Source: Mesorhizobium sp. WSM2240
Lineage (GTDB): Bacteria; Pseudomonadota; Alphaproteobacteria; Rhizobiales; Rhizobiaceae
Assembly: GCF_040438645.1 (NCBI RefSeq)
Contig: NZ_CP159255.1
Span: 81,462-145,461 of the forward strand
Reading direction: 5' to 3'
DNA length: 64,000 nt
The notes below the pieces were generated by a model. The model made no database searches. It saw nothing but the letters and a program-made list of their open reading frames with translations, and was not told the origin of the DNA. A program made the translations under genes and the position numbers. This document shows positions 34,301 through 42,997 of the stretch, one piece after another. Position 1 is the first letter of the stretch. The number at the start of each line of letters is the position of its first letter.

Positions 34301-35872
34301 GCCGAAAACCTTGCGTAGATAGAGCGACCAACCGGCGAGGCTCTCGCTGGGCGGATAGCTGACATGGGCGGGTGTCAGCAGCCGCGATTGCAACATGGCC
34401 GCCTGGATCGACGTGGCGAGTAGCGAGGCGCCGGACCCGGCGTCACCCTTGACGATGACGGTGTAATCGCGGCCTTCGGGCTCGAGTTCGCCATCCATCG
34501 GCGTGCATTCGACGACGCGTTCCGGATTCACGCAGCCGATCGTCCCGAGATGTTTGGGCGCGTCGCGCAGGGTCGCCGACAAACCGACGACATGTAATCC
34601 TTTAGGTCGCGCCGCCTGGCGCCAGCGCGCGACGATCCAGGGCGCCTGGGCACCGCTCAGCCCACTGTAATTGTGGACCTCGTCGAACAGAAACAGCCGC
34701 GGCTTCTCTTCAACCCCGATTCCGAATGTCTTGGCCCAGAGCGGATTGCCGAGCTCGCGGTTCATCATCTCAAGTGACAGGAACAGGATATCGGGCGGAT
34801 TGGCCTGCAGGCCTTCGCGGGTCAGCTGGATGACGGCATCGGGAATCTCCGGCGGCTCGTCGAGTGCGTCGATCCGATACAGGGTGGTCCGTCCGGCTTT
34901 GCGGTCGGCATCGAGCCAGACGAGTTCGCCGCGGCTCGTATGGAAGGGCGCGCGAAGGAAGGGCACCACCCATCCGCGATTGTGTACGCGCTTCCATTGT
35001 TTGAGAAAAGGACTCTTGTCGCCAAGATCAAAGTGACCGGCGGGAGGAAGATCCCCCAGCAAAGCCCCGACCGTGATCGGCCGCATGCCATTAGCGTTGA
35101 GCAGTGCGCCGAGTTTACCCGCCTCGGCAATCGCTTCACGGAGTTGGTCGGCGAGAAGGACATTTCGCGGATAGACCGCAATGACCTTAGTGAAGCGATC
35201 AGCAAATTTGCCGAGTTCGGGAGCGATCGCGGTGAAGGCGGGAATGTAAAAGGCCTTGGTTTTTCCCGCGCCGGTGCTCGCACAGACCACGGTCCCATTT
35301 TGCTCCTCGGTGCCATAGGATCGGAAGATCCGCTCGAAGGAACGCACTTGGAACCCGGCGAAGGTGAAGGTACTACCATCGGCCCGCGACGCCAAAGCTT
35401 CGAAAACTGCGCGCTGGAACGTAGGCTGGGACGCATGCGGCGCAATGCCGGCCCATGCGGTGTCGGCCGTAATACCGATCGCGGGATAGCGGCGCGGCGC
35501 GAGATGGAGCTTGATGTCGGCGACAAGCCGGCGGCCGCTCGCCCAGTCCTGATAGCCGAAGCGCTGGCGCAGATGCGCGAGCAACCGAAGCCCTTCGGCA
35601 AAGCGGCTGCGGATGCGTCCCGACCCATCGGGGACCAGATGCAGGAGATCCGCGCGTCGCATCTGGGCCAGCAGGGTGCCAAGATCGATGCCGTCACGGG
35701 CAAGTGCGTCCCATGCCTCGCGCACCCCATCGGGGGCGTCGGTCTCGATGAGGGCCGAAAGGTCGGCTTCGTCGAAGGCGACCTCGTAGAAGCCCCAATT
35801 CTGGAGCCGTAGTTCGCATTCTTCGATGAAATTGAGGAAGTCCGAAACGAACGTCGGCGATGCGATGGTCAT
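31307..35872 (-). CDS. dpdJ: DpdJ, large DEAD/DEAH-type helicase
   Basis: A 1,521-residue protein, the largest in the window. Helicase motifs: CASTGAGKTKAFYIPA (Walker A, residues about 200-215), FDEVHNYSG (motif II), VGLSATLRD (III), TASLEVGYDDPDVGAVIHH and LQRKGRAGRTRGS (V-VI). The C-terminal third carries a cysteine cluster (CHDSCPQCL, about residue 1,425) as in DUF1998-type helicase partners. It starts at ATG 35872 directly after the dpdI stop. It is expected to translocate on DNA during restriction of unmodified targets. Confidence 0.87.
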   Translation of the reverse strand: MTIASPTFVSDFLNFIEECELRLQNWGFYEVAFDEADLSALIETDAPDGVREAWDALARDGIDLGTLLAQMRRADLLHLVPDGSGRIRSRFAEGLRLLAHLRQRFGYQDWASGRRLVADIKLHLAPRRYPAIGITADTAWAGIAPHASQPTFQRAVFEALASRADGSTFTFAGFQVRSFERIFRSYGTEEQNGTVVCASTGAGKTKAFYIPAFTAIAPELGKFADRFTKVIAVYPRNVLLADQLREAIAEAGKLGALLNANGMRPITVGALLGDLPPAGHFDLGDKSPFLKQWKRVHNRGWVVPFLRAPFHTSRGELVWLDADRKAGRTTLYRIDALDEPPEIPDAVIQLTREGLQANPPDILFLSLEMMNRELGNPLWAKTFGIGVEEKPRLFLFDEVHNYSGLSGAQAPWIVARWRQAARPKGLHVVGLSATLRDAPKHLGTIGCVNPERVVECTPMDGELEPEGRDYTVIVKGDAGSGASLLATSIQAAMLQSRLLTPAHVSYPPSESLAGWSLYLRKVFGFTDQLDSLNRWLPDLDDAEWNRLAQYRLPPDKSGQTVSQATERAMLADGQIWSLPDTLGHDLRQSARVSRCSSQDPGADTSSDIIVATASLEVGYDDPDVGAVIHHKAPRSIASFLQRKGRAGRTRGSRPTTLIVLSDWGRDRWLFQNSERLFQPEVESIKVPLLNPYVQHVQATSFLLDWVGRRVGAADPVRYLRRPGKYDAAARGRAIALLRRLLDLGDDYAAFHRELGWVVRLTQRFGWASDEDIDRVVDTMLWEAPRPVLRHAVPSLLRKLEAEWRFADPSRDNDREDSGARQPLPSFIPAASFADLAASDVTVDFPGTNKDVEIRGIASQLIESCPGRVSKRFSVRRQEHGYWLAGSEQLLTAPSPVIVPARQFFPDTLAIGTDQASAALQPLRVALVERPRDVKDSSNAAWLWLNSAECIGDGRSLRLLGQQHWQEIFDDTRAYLHGDLNAVLIRRRTSEGRFDILMNRGVERRGAILLASTSDNGEVVREPVGFEQTVDALVFRIREERLRVRPALDDATMGRLRQDYFKRLLMGSLLLREAASSFTLEWVWQTSLAMLTATALKAKCSLEAAQSRLDGKRVAAIGRVLSRMFSVSALDDDDADDHHAGGKARKRLEALWSDSACAAEITRAETALWSDLDEDFEAWLRQRHLQTLAEGCLSAVHAVATDVGEGDLMVDVLAEDGNPLIVISESAPGGIGQIEAFVQMSLDGEGAFERALAHALGFCTRAHISENLIAVAEHARTPGTLADAFDRTRRARGYQQTLSAQERLTGALEEAGLGASRQNVVAVTGRLLQPNSNTTTDAWFDSLNRLWANRERRLGAPIDARVFAYLLADSPYVRRRFSLMIERITAQQPAEAQLFARTQDFLVPGCHDSCPQCLANTNRFASDIRPSRELTAQWLRASRPPTPSLSISTGWVERLHALLMSEDRVEIIGGADDLAEIARALQTLLTEPFERDYLLVWPILSGVSRNPDGWRVGVEIRNMGVR

Positions 35873-36556
35873 TTAGAGCCCGACCTTTAACATTGACCAG
35901 ACTGCTGGATTGGCATCAAGGAATGCGAGAACCTCGGCATTCTGGAGTTCCTTCGCCTTCGCGCGACCGCTCGCCGCATCGACCATGAACTTGCCGGCCC
36001 GCCCTTCGAGACCTAGATCGGCGATCGCGGCCGGGATGCGTGCGGCGTTCGCGACATAGACTTCTGCCGCCTGCGGCGTCGTGGGCGGAGTGTCGCGCCA
36101 ATCGTCGAGCCGCGCGATCGCGGCATTGAGCGCGGCTGCGCCAGGAAGCGATGCGCGCCCGGCGGCTTCGGCGAGGGGCTGGTAGCGTTTTCCCTGCTCA
36201 TCGACCAGCGTCCGCCAACCCTTGGTGACAGCAGCCGACGCATTTTCGAGGCGCTCGTTGATAGCAGTTAGCGTGACGTCGGCGTGCTTGCGATCGAAAC
36301 CCGATCCAGCCTCGAGACGCGCTTTAAATCGCGCTGCGTTGGCAGACGCCTGCGCAAGGCCCTGTTTGGCTTTCTCGACGAAGTTTGCGCCTTCGACTGC
36401 TTCAAGCGCGGAACTCAGGCTCCGCAATCTTTCGGCAAGGTCAGCGGAGTTGCTGAGTTTATCGCGGATCGCGACCATCTCTCCCAACTGGGTGGCGCGC
36501 TTCTCCTTGTCAGGGATCCCTTTCATAAGTGCGATGAGGTCTGAGATGCGGCTCAT
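35873..36556 (-). CDS. dpdI: DpdI, Dpd restriction component
   Basis: A 227-residue, mostly helical protein starting at ATG 36556 in an ATGA overlap with dpdH. Residues 1-110 have heptad-like patterning (SRISDLIALMKGIPDKEKRA, RLRSLSSALEAVEG), suggesting a coiled coil. No enzymatic motif. Its position between dpdH and dpdJ and its size match DpdI. Probably a structural partner of DpdH or DpdJ. Confidence 0.75.
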   Translation of the reverse strand: MSRISDLIALMKGIPDKEKRATQLGEMVAIRDKLSNSADLAERLRSLSSALEAVEGANFVEKAKQGLAQASANAARFKARLEAGSGFDRKHADVTLTAINERLENASAAVTKGWRTLVDEQGKRYQPLAEAAGRASLPGAAALNAAIARLDDWRDTPPTTPQAAEVYVANAARIPAAIADLGLEGRAGKFMVDAASGRAKAKELQNAEVLAFLDANPAVWSMLKVGL

Positions 36557-39500
36557 GCCACGACCTCCTGCGCAACGCCGGTGACCCGCGCCAATTCCGC
36601 GACTATCTCGCTCTCGAGCGCGTCGGGATCGCCCTCCCCAATCATATGGGCTAGCTTCGCCTCGGCGTGTGCGTTTGCTGCTTCTATCAAGAGTCGGCAT
36701 CGCTCGACGACTGCCGCGACTTCAACCAGTGCCTGCGGATCGAACAGCAGGACATCAGTATCGTTTGTCCCCTCAGCGACCGCCGCGGCGTTCGCCAATA
36801 CTCGCGCCATAGGAGCGCTGCGATCGGAAATCTTGTCGCGTTTGAAGAAGTCTGTATCGGTGCTCGGCCAGCGGAAAGATAATTTCAAAAGCTCGATAAG
36901 TCGGGCCATGTCGGCGATGAAATCGACGAAGCCGGCATAATTTCCGCCGGTAGCAAAACCATTGCGCGCTAGCACATGATCGATTGTGTGAACCAACTCG
37001 CCGATCGCCTCGCGCTCGGTCGCGATCGCGCCGGGCAGCCCTGCCCAGGCCTTAAGCCCCTCGAACGCCTGGTAGCGCGACTTCCAGTAACTTGCCGAAT
37101 AGTCGGGGGGAAGGGGCGCGATCGAGGGATCGCTGCGCGCCTCGGTGATTGCCTCTATGATCACCTGGGGATCGATAACAAGTATGCCACCGGTTGCCCC
37201 TTGGGGAAGGTTGGTCTCCTCGACGAGAAATGACTGCAGCGTGCGCTGCCTCTCGGGCAGGTCGTTATAGAGTTTTCGCAGCGGATCTGTGAGCACCGTT
37301 GGAAGCTTCATCGCCTCGGTAGATGTCACGTGTGACAAGGCGGCCGATGTATCGCGCGGCAGTTCGGCGCGGCGCTCGATGATCGCCGACATGCACAGGA
37401 ACTTGGTTGCGTGCTTGATCGGCACGGTCGTTGAAAGACCGACTGGATCGAGCGCGGCGAGCATCGCGCGCTGGTGATTGCGCAGCCAACGCGCAACAAT
37501 CCTCTTGTAGCGCTCGCTCTGCGGAAAGTCCCACGTTCCCCTGCCTTCGATGGCATGATGGATCAGAGCTACGATCAGATCATAACTGTCTTGGGTGCGC
37601 TCGAAGGCAAAGGAGACCCTGTTTGACACGGCTTGGGTGGCCGAGTCCTCGATGCGGATTGAACCGCGATTGGCCTCACGCAACAGACGTTGAGCGGGTA
37701 CCGCTGGCGATCGGATATCATCAAGCGGAAGCGCGCCTTTCAGGAAGGAAAGCAGAATCTCCTGATAGTCTCTTGGGGTCTCCAGCGTCTCACCGGACCA
37801 CCAGCGCTCAAGCCTGTTGATAAGATCCGTGAGTCGCTTCTGCACGGCGGCATCGATCGGTGCCGGTACAGGCTGAAGGGACACCACCGTGTCACCGCCA
37901 GTCGCTTGGACGCCCGGTGCCTTTGCGCCCGAAGGCGCATCGCGAACCGGCTGGACCGGTCCGCCATCGGCGGCCTTGGCGCTGAACTCCGGCAGGTTGA
38001 ACGGCTCCAGCAGCGCTTTCAGGTCGCTGGCGATATCAGGTGCTTTGGTCTTGCGCGTCCAGGCTTCGACCAAGAGGCGCAAGCGTGTCTGATCGCCTGC
38101 AGCCCATCCGCCTAAATAGGTTTCGGTGAGCGTCTGCCAATCGGTTGGGGGCTTTCGGCGGATCGGAAGGGACAAGGGATGGCGGTCGCCTTGGTCGAGC
38201 GCATCGACATGGCGCATCACCGGCTTGGTGACATGATCGAGCAGACCACGCTGGGTCGGGCGCACGCCTGTTTGCGATTCATCAAGATGGTCGAGCAGAT
38301 ACGGTGCGGTACCCGGCCGGAACGGAAACAAGCCAACTACCGTGTCGCGAAAGGCCACACTGCCGAACGCCGCATGACAGGCCTCTTTGGCAGGGCAGTC
38401 GTCACACGCGCTGACGCTCACGTCGCCCCCCAGCCGCCGATGATCGGCGATCAGGGCGACCTGCGGCTCTGGCAGACGCGCGGCATTCAGATAGCGCGCG
38501 ATGAATCGATCGATCTCCGCATTCTCGTCGGCCCAGGATGCAGCGCTCGCATCCTTGGGAAAGGACAGGATCAGACCGCTGCCGGCAACGCGCTGATACT
38601 GATTGTCACGAAGGCGCAGATAAGCCTGCTCGGTCATGCCGAGCACTGACGTGAGATCACAGAGGCTGGCGTCGTCCTGCGGCTCGACAGCGTTGACGAC
38701 TTCGTCGTCGAGCACCGAGAGCGTCGAGACGTCCTCGATCAGCAGGACTAGCCGTTTGTTCTCCTTGCGCAAGTCTTGGCGGATCGAACGCAGGATCGTC
38801 GATAGCGCCGCATTGCCGAGACCGGTCAACTCGCGCAGCGCGGCGCGGAGGCTATCGTTGCACAGACGCGCCGCCTGTTCGGCCGACTCCGGCTCCTCGG
38901 CGAACTCATCGATCAGCCGGCGGACATTGGCGGTGTTGAGGCCGTGGCTGCGCTGTTGCGGATTGTCGATCCGGAACTCGTCCGCGGTGAAAGGCGGAAA
39001 GTTCTCGCGGTCGCGCACATCGCTCGGGCTGATCAACTGCTGGATATTACGGTCGATCACCCCGCCCTCGCGGCAGAGCCAGGCACCGAAGCCCTCGGCG
39101 TGGAAAGCTTCGGCGAGATGGCGGATCGTGCGCGGCAACGGCGACCTGCCCGCCTCTTCCCAGCGAACTCCGAGTTCAAGATGGAGTTCGGTCGCAAGCT
39201 TCTTGCGCGCCTCCTTCTCGGAGATGCGGTCGATCGCGGATTGCACCGGCTCAAGATATTTGTGGAAGCGGTCGGGCAGCTGCTCGACGAGCTGCTCGAG
39301 CGCATCCTTGAGGCTGCCGGTGCGGCGCCGCACGAGCACAGGCAGCACATCGGCAAGCTGTCCGGTTTTCAGGGCATGGTCGTAGCGGAGTTTCACCCAG
39401 TTGATGAGGTGCGATTTGCCGGTGCCGGGCGCGCCGTGCACCAACACGACATTCTCGCGCGCGCTCAGGCGCACAATATGGTCGAACACCTTGGCGTCGG

Positions 39501-39675
39501 TGAGCGTGCGTTCGGTGTCGCCGACGCGGACGTGAGACATCGGCGCATGCGTGGCGAGGAAGCGCGAAGCGCTCTCGTCGCCCACGGCGGCGACGGTCCG
39601 AACTGTTGCCTCGAGATTGGCATCGGTCCAGCAGGGTTGCCCTAATCGCGCGGGCACAACGATCGGCTCAGCCAT
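36553..39675 (-). CDS. dpdH: DpdH, P-loop ATPase of the Dpd restriction arm
   Basis: A 1,040-residue protein. ATG 39675 is preferred (GTG 39681 in frame). A Walker A motif (VHGAPGTGKSHLINW, residues about 80-94) and a Walker B-like LVLLIEDVSTLS (about 305) define an AAA/STAND-type ATPase. A cysteine cluster (CDDCPAKEACHAAFG, near 415) may bind zinc or an iron-sulfur cluster. The rest is long helical repeats. It overlaps dpdG at the start and dpdI at the end. In the known system it is needed for restriction, not for base insertion. Confidence 0.85.
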   Translation of the reverse strand: MAEPIVVPARLGQPCWTDANLEATVRTVAAVGDESASRFLATHAPMSHVRVGDTERTLTDAKVFDHIVRLSARENVVLVHGAPGTGKSHLINWVKLRYDHALKTGQLADVLPVLVRRRTGSLKDALEQLVEQLPDRFHKYLEPVQSAIDRISEKEARKKLATELHLELGVRWEEAGRSPLPRTIRHLAEAFHAEGFGAWLCREGGVIDRNIQQLISPSDVRDRENFPPFTADEFRIDNPQQRSHGLNTANVRRLIDEFAEEPESAEQAARLCNDSLRAALRELTGLGNAALSTILRSIRQDLRKENKRLVLLIEDVSTLSVLDDEVVNAVEPQDDASLCDLTSVLGMTEQAYLRLRDNQYQRVAGSGLILSFPKDASAASWADENAEIDRFIARYLNAARLPEPQVALIADHRRLGGDVSVSACDDCPAKEACHAAFGSVAFRDTVVGLFPFRPGTAPYLLDHLDESQTGVRPTQRGLLDHVTKPVMRHVDALDQGDRHPLSLPIRRKPPTDWQTLTETYLGGWAAGDQTRLRLLVEAWTRKTKAPDIASDLKALLEPFNLPEFSAKAADGGPVQPVRDAPSGAKAPGVQATGGDTVVSLQPVPAPIDAAVQKRLTDLINRLERWWSGETLETPRDYQEILLSFLKGALPLDDIRSPAVPAQRLLREANRGSIRIEDSATQAVSNRVSFAFERTQDSYDLIVALIHHAIEGRGTWDFPQSERYKRIVARWLRNHQRAMLAALDPVGLSTTVPIKHATKFLCMSAIIERRAELPRDTSAALSHVTSTEAMKLPTVLTDPLRKLYNDLPERQRTLQSFLVEETNLPQGATGGILVIDPQVIIEAITEARSDPSIAPLPPDYSASYWKSRYQAFEGLKAWAGLPGAIATEREAIGELVHTIDHVLARNGFATGGNYAGFVDFIADMARLIELLKLSFRWPSTDTDFFKRDKISDRSAPMARVLANAAAVAEGTNDTDVLLFDPQALVEVAAVVERCRLLIEAANAHAEAKLAHMIGEGDPDALESEIVAELARVTGVAQEVVA

Positions 39676-40549
39676 TGGCACGCGTTCCCTTGGCGGGGTT
39701 GTAGCGCACGGCCGAGACTAGGTCGGACTTCAGATGAACCCCGTCCCGCGGCGGTGCAGCCTTGGCGATGCTCCAGCCGTCGCTGTCAAGCGGGCAGTTG
39801 AGCACCAGCACACCGTCGAGATGCAGATCGACCAGTGCATGTGACAGACCGAGCGAGATCGTGCGGGCGGATCGGTCCCAGTTCGGATTGGTTCTCAGGA
39901 AGAAATGCCCTCCGTCAAGTTCGGGGCACTGCTGAGACAACCGGTCCATGAAAACGTCGATTAAAAGATCGCGCCCCTGGCTGAAGATGGCAGGGAGTTG
40001 CCGCGCCACGCGATCATAGGGGTTGGGGTGGAAGCGGTCCTCGCCGTCGTGCCAGCCGAGCCCACAATAACGGAACCAGCGCCGGAAACCGCGATATTTG
40101 CTATCGTTGAACCTGTTCGGCTGCTTGGCTCCGCCGAACAGTTCACGCTCGAACCGCGCTTCCCAATGCTCTCCCGCGTCTTTGCCAGTTGCAGCTGATT
40201 CGTCCCGCCCGAGCAGGAAGGCGTAGAACAGCCCAAACCAGGGTTCGATCTTGTCGTCGCGCAGTACTTTATCGTCGATGGCCTCAACCACTGCCGTCCG
40301 AGCGGAGCGATTGTCGCGCGTGCGGCTGGCGCGGATTATACCGCCGGCCTGATCCTCGATGAGATCAAGTTCCCGCGCCGCAGTGATCGCGCGTCCCGCC
40401 TGGTCGCTCTTGCTGGTCCGTGCCGGAAGCCCCTCTGGCTGGAGCAACTGGCGAATCGTCGACGCATCGAGCTTGCGGTCGCTCATCGAACGGACCACTT
40501 CGAGCAGCATCTCGACGCGGGCAGGGGTCGCTTCAGAGTCCGTGAACAT
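39668..40549 (-). CDS. dpdG: DpdG, Dpd restriction component
   Basis: A 293-residue protein; ATG 40549 gives a TAATG overlap with the dpdF stop, in keeping with the tight coupling in this cluster, and ATG 40567 (six codons earlier) is an alternative. The N-terminus resembles a winged helix (VEMLLEVVRSMSDRKLDAST), and a tryptophan-rich middle (RGFRRWFRYCGLGWHDGEDR) is distinctive. No catalytic motif. The order dpdF-dpdG-dpdH fits the known islands. Confidence 0.78.
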   Translation of the reverse strand: MFTDSEATPARVEMLLEVVRSMSDRKLDASTIRQLLQPEGLPARTSKSDQAGRAITAARELDLIEDQAGGIIRASRTRDNRSARTAVVEAIDDKVLRDDKIEPWFGLFYAFLLGRDESAATGKDAGEHWEARFERELFGGAKQPNRFNDSKYRGFRRWFRYCGLGWHDGEDRFHPNPYDRVARQLPAIFSQGRDLLIDVFMDRLSQQCPELDGGHFFLRTNPNWDRSARTISLGLSHALVDLHLDGVLVLNCPLDSDGWSIAKAAPPRDGVHLKSDLVSAVRYNPAKGTRANG

Positions 40550-42996
40550 TAGATCTGTGTCCGCCATTCGTCATAGGAAGGAAAAAAGAACGCCCCCTCA
40601 TGGATGAGCAGGACGCGGTCATTGGCATCGGTGATCTGCGCATCCTTGGGGAAGAGGTGCGAGATCCGCATCCCGGCGCGCAAGCGAAGCATCGCGCGAT
40701 CGGGCATGCGCCCATGAATGGCGACGACATGCATGCCAGGATCAATATTGAGCCTGCCGATCTCCCGCGCATCATCGAGCCGATAGAAGTGGCGACCGGC
40801 CGGGAGCAGGCGCTCGGCGAGCGCCATCGTCACCTGCCCGAGAAGGTCGGGTGCGCATAGGAACTGGACGAGCCGCTGCTCGCTGATAAGGTCGGCCACG
40901 CGATCGGCCAGCGCGCCGATCGCCTTCGCGCCGCTCGAGAAGATTTCTGAGGAGACGACGTCGAGCCTTGGCTTGGTTGGCCCCAGCGGGTCGAAGTCCA
41001 GCGCAGGAATAGAATAGCGATCGAGCGGTTCGTCGCGACAGGCGATGCAGCCGCCACAGGCAATGATCGTTTCCGCGCCATATTCGCGGCGCAGCAGCCG
41101 ACAGATCTTGGCAGTGCCTGCGAGGTAGTCGTCGAGCGCCCGGATGCCGCGGCCCGCTTCGCGCAGGTCGTGCTCGCGCGGCGATTTGAGCAGTTCTGCA
41201 ATCCGCGGGTCACTGGGCACGAAGTTGCACCGTAGGCGCACGCGCTCGACCCGCCCTTCCGGCACAGCGCTGTCCTCTTCTAACTGGAGATCAACGAGGT
41301 CGATCAGGCGGGCGCGTGCCATCATCAGCAGCAGCCGCTTGTTCCATCGGATATTCTCGCCATAGCTGCGCCCGCCCATCAGCCGCTGGTGCTTGGCATT
41401 GGTCGGCATGTTGAGGATGCCGTCCTCCTCGTCGCGCGCCGCACCCAGCATCGTCTGCCAGCGCAGAGCGATCAGGTCAGCGCCAAGCATCTTCGGCAGC
41501 AAGCTCGTCGCTACCCGCCGATCCTTCGGCGTCAACGGCATCCACAGCGCGACCGATTTCGCGCCGTCGCGGCCGCCGCGGCCGACCTCCTGATAGTACC
41601 GATTAACATTTTCGGGGTAGCAGGCGTGCACGACGGCGCGGACATCGGGCTTGTCGACCCCCATGCCGAAGGCAGAGGTCGCCACCATTATCTCGACCTC
41701 GTTAGCTCGCCACGCGAGCAGCAGCCGGCGTCGATCGGCGCCCGAAGTATCGCCGTGAAAGCATTCTGTTGCTGCAAATCCGGTTCCGACAAGAACCTCA
41801 CGGAGCCGAATGGCCTCGCCGACCTCCGTCACATAGAGGATCAGCGGGCGAGGTAGATGGTGAAGCGCCTCGACGAGCGCCGCCTCGCGATCGTCAGGCG
41901 CCGTGAAGCCGCCGCTGAAATAGGAAATCTCCGGGCGTAGTCGCTGGCAAGCGAACTGTCGCCATTGATCGCCGCCGAACATCGTGCGCAGCAGGTCGAG
42001 GCAATGCGGCGTGAAGGTCGCCGAAAGGAGTAGTGTACGCAGCGACCCCCCACTAGACTTCAGCCATTGCGTTTGGCGAAGCGCGAGTAGCTGGAATTCG
42101 ACGCGGAAATGCCCACCCCAGGAATCGATGATATGCGCTTCGTCAACCACCAAAGTGGCGAAGCGTCCTGCGGCCGCCAGATCGTCGATCACTGCACGCA
42201 AGCTGCCTGACACGCAGGATTCAGGTGACGCAAAGAGCAATCGGCAACTCCCATCGCGCAAGGCGGCGCGCACTGCTGCAGGATCGCTGGCAGGATCGTT
42301 GGCGGAATAATAGCGCGGGCCGAGATGTGGGAAGTCGGCCAAGATTTCCTTGGCGGCGATGTATTGGTCGATTGCGAGCGCCGTCGTCGGGACCACAACG
42401 ATCGTGACACCAGCGCTGAACCGCGCTGCAAGCTGAAAGCTTAAGCTCTTGCCCGCGCCGGTCGGCAAGCCCAGCAAGGTAGTCGAGCCGGGCGGTGCCA
42501 TCAGCGCCTGCCAGCAAGCCTCCTTCTGCGCGGCGGAGTGCCACCTGCGCATTTGCCCTTTTGATAGCGACCAGAGCCACGGCTCTGCCGGGAGGCTCTC
42601 GTCTGGTATTGCTAGCAAGGGTGGTTCGTCGAGACCATGGCCTTCGGGCCAGATCTCTTCGGACAGCCAATCCGGGCAATAGGGGGCAGCGATCAGATCG
42701 CCTGCCGCGGAAAGCGTGACGCCGCATGCCTCGCCGACGGCGGCGAGTTCGGACGTCCAGTTCCCGACGAAGAGCCCCCCGCGCGACCAGCGTGCCGCCT
42801 GCCGCAGCAGTACGCCATGATCAAGCGTGGGCGCGGGACAACGCTGAAGCAACGACAAGAAGCGCCAGCGGGGATAGTCGACGTGCCAGGTCGAGGGCGG
42901 CAATACGATCATCTCGGGAGCAGTCCCGGTCGAAAGAGCGGTGCGGAATTGCTGCACTAAGGTCGGCTCTACTGCGGAAGGGGCTAAGCTCGCCAT
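40549..42996 (-). CDS. dpdF: DpdF, RecQ-like helicase
   Basis: An 815-residue helicase. Motifs: LLGLPTGAGKSLSFQ (Walker A, about residue 175), VVDEAHIIDSWGGHFR (DEAH), LLLSATFTPHCLDLL (III), MVATSAFGMGVDKPDVRAVV and YYQEVGRGGRDG (V-VI), as in RecQ. A zinc-binding cluster CGGCIACRD (about residue 655) also matches RecQ, but the ends extend beyond a normal RecQ. Starts one base after the dpdE stop. Expected to act with DpdE and DpdJ on unmodified DNA. Confidence 0.87.
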   Translation of the reverse strand: MASLAPSAVEPTLVQQFRTALSTGTAPEMIVLPPSTWHVDYPRWRFLSLLQRCPAPTLDHGVLLRQAARWSRGGLFVGNWTSELAAVGEACGVTLSAAGDLIAAPYCPDWLSEEIWPEGHGLDEPPLLAIPDESLPAEPWLWSLSKGQMRRWHSAAQKEACWQALMAPPGSTTLLGLPTGAGKSLSFQLAARFSAGVTIVVVPTTALAIDQYIAAKEILADFPHLGPRYYSANDPASDPAAVRAALRDGSCRLLFASPESCVSGSLRAVIDDLAAAGRFATLVVDEAHIIDSWGGHFRVEFQLLALRQTQWLKSSGGSLRTLLLSATFTPHCLDLLRTMFGGDQWRQFACQRLRPEISYFSGGFTAPDDREAALVEALHHLPRPLILYVTEVGEAIRLREVLVGTGFAATECFHGDTSGADRRRLLLAWRANEVEIMVATSAFGMGVDKPDVRAVVHACYPENVNRYYQEVGRGGRDGAKSVALWMPLTPKDRRVATSLLPKMLGADLIALRWQTMLGAARDEEDGILNMPTNAKHQRLMGGRSYGENIRWNKRLLLMMARARLIDLVDLQLEEDSAVPEGRVERVRLRCNFVPSDPRIAELLKSPREHDLREAGRGIRALDDYLAGTAKICRLLRREYGAETIIACGGCIACRDEPLDRYSIPALDFDPLGPTKPRLDVVSSEIFSSGAKAIGALADRVADLISEQRLVQFLCAPDLLGQVTMALAERLLPAGRHFYRLDDAREIGRLNIDPGMHVVAIHGRMPDRAMLRLRAGMRISHLFPKDAQITDANDRVLLIHEGAFFFPSYDEWRTQI

Positions 42997-42997
42997 A

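Noticed and set aside
31577..35812. Several plus-strand frames of 190-290 codons opposite dpdJ
   Set aside because: They mirror the strong third-position G+C bias of dpdJ, lack ribosome sites and known motifs, and overlap a gene with clear helicase motifs.
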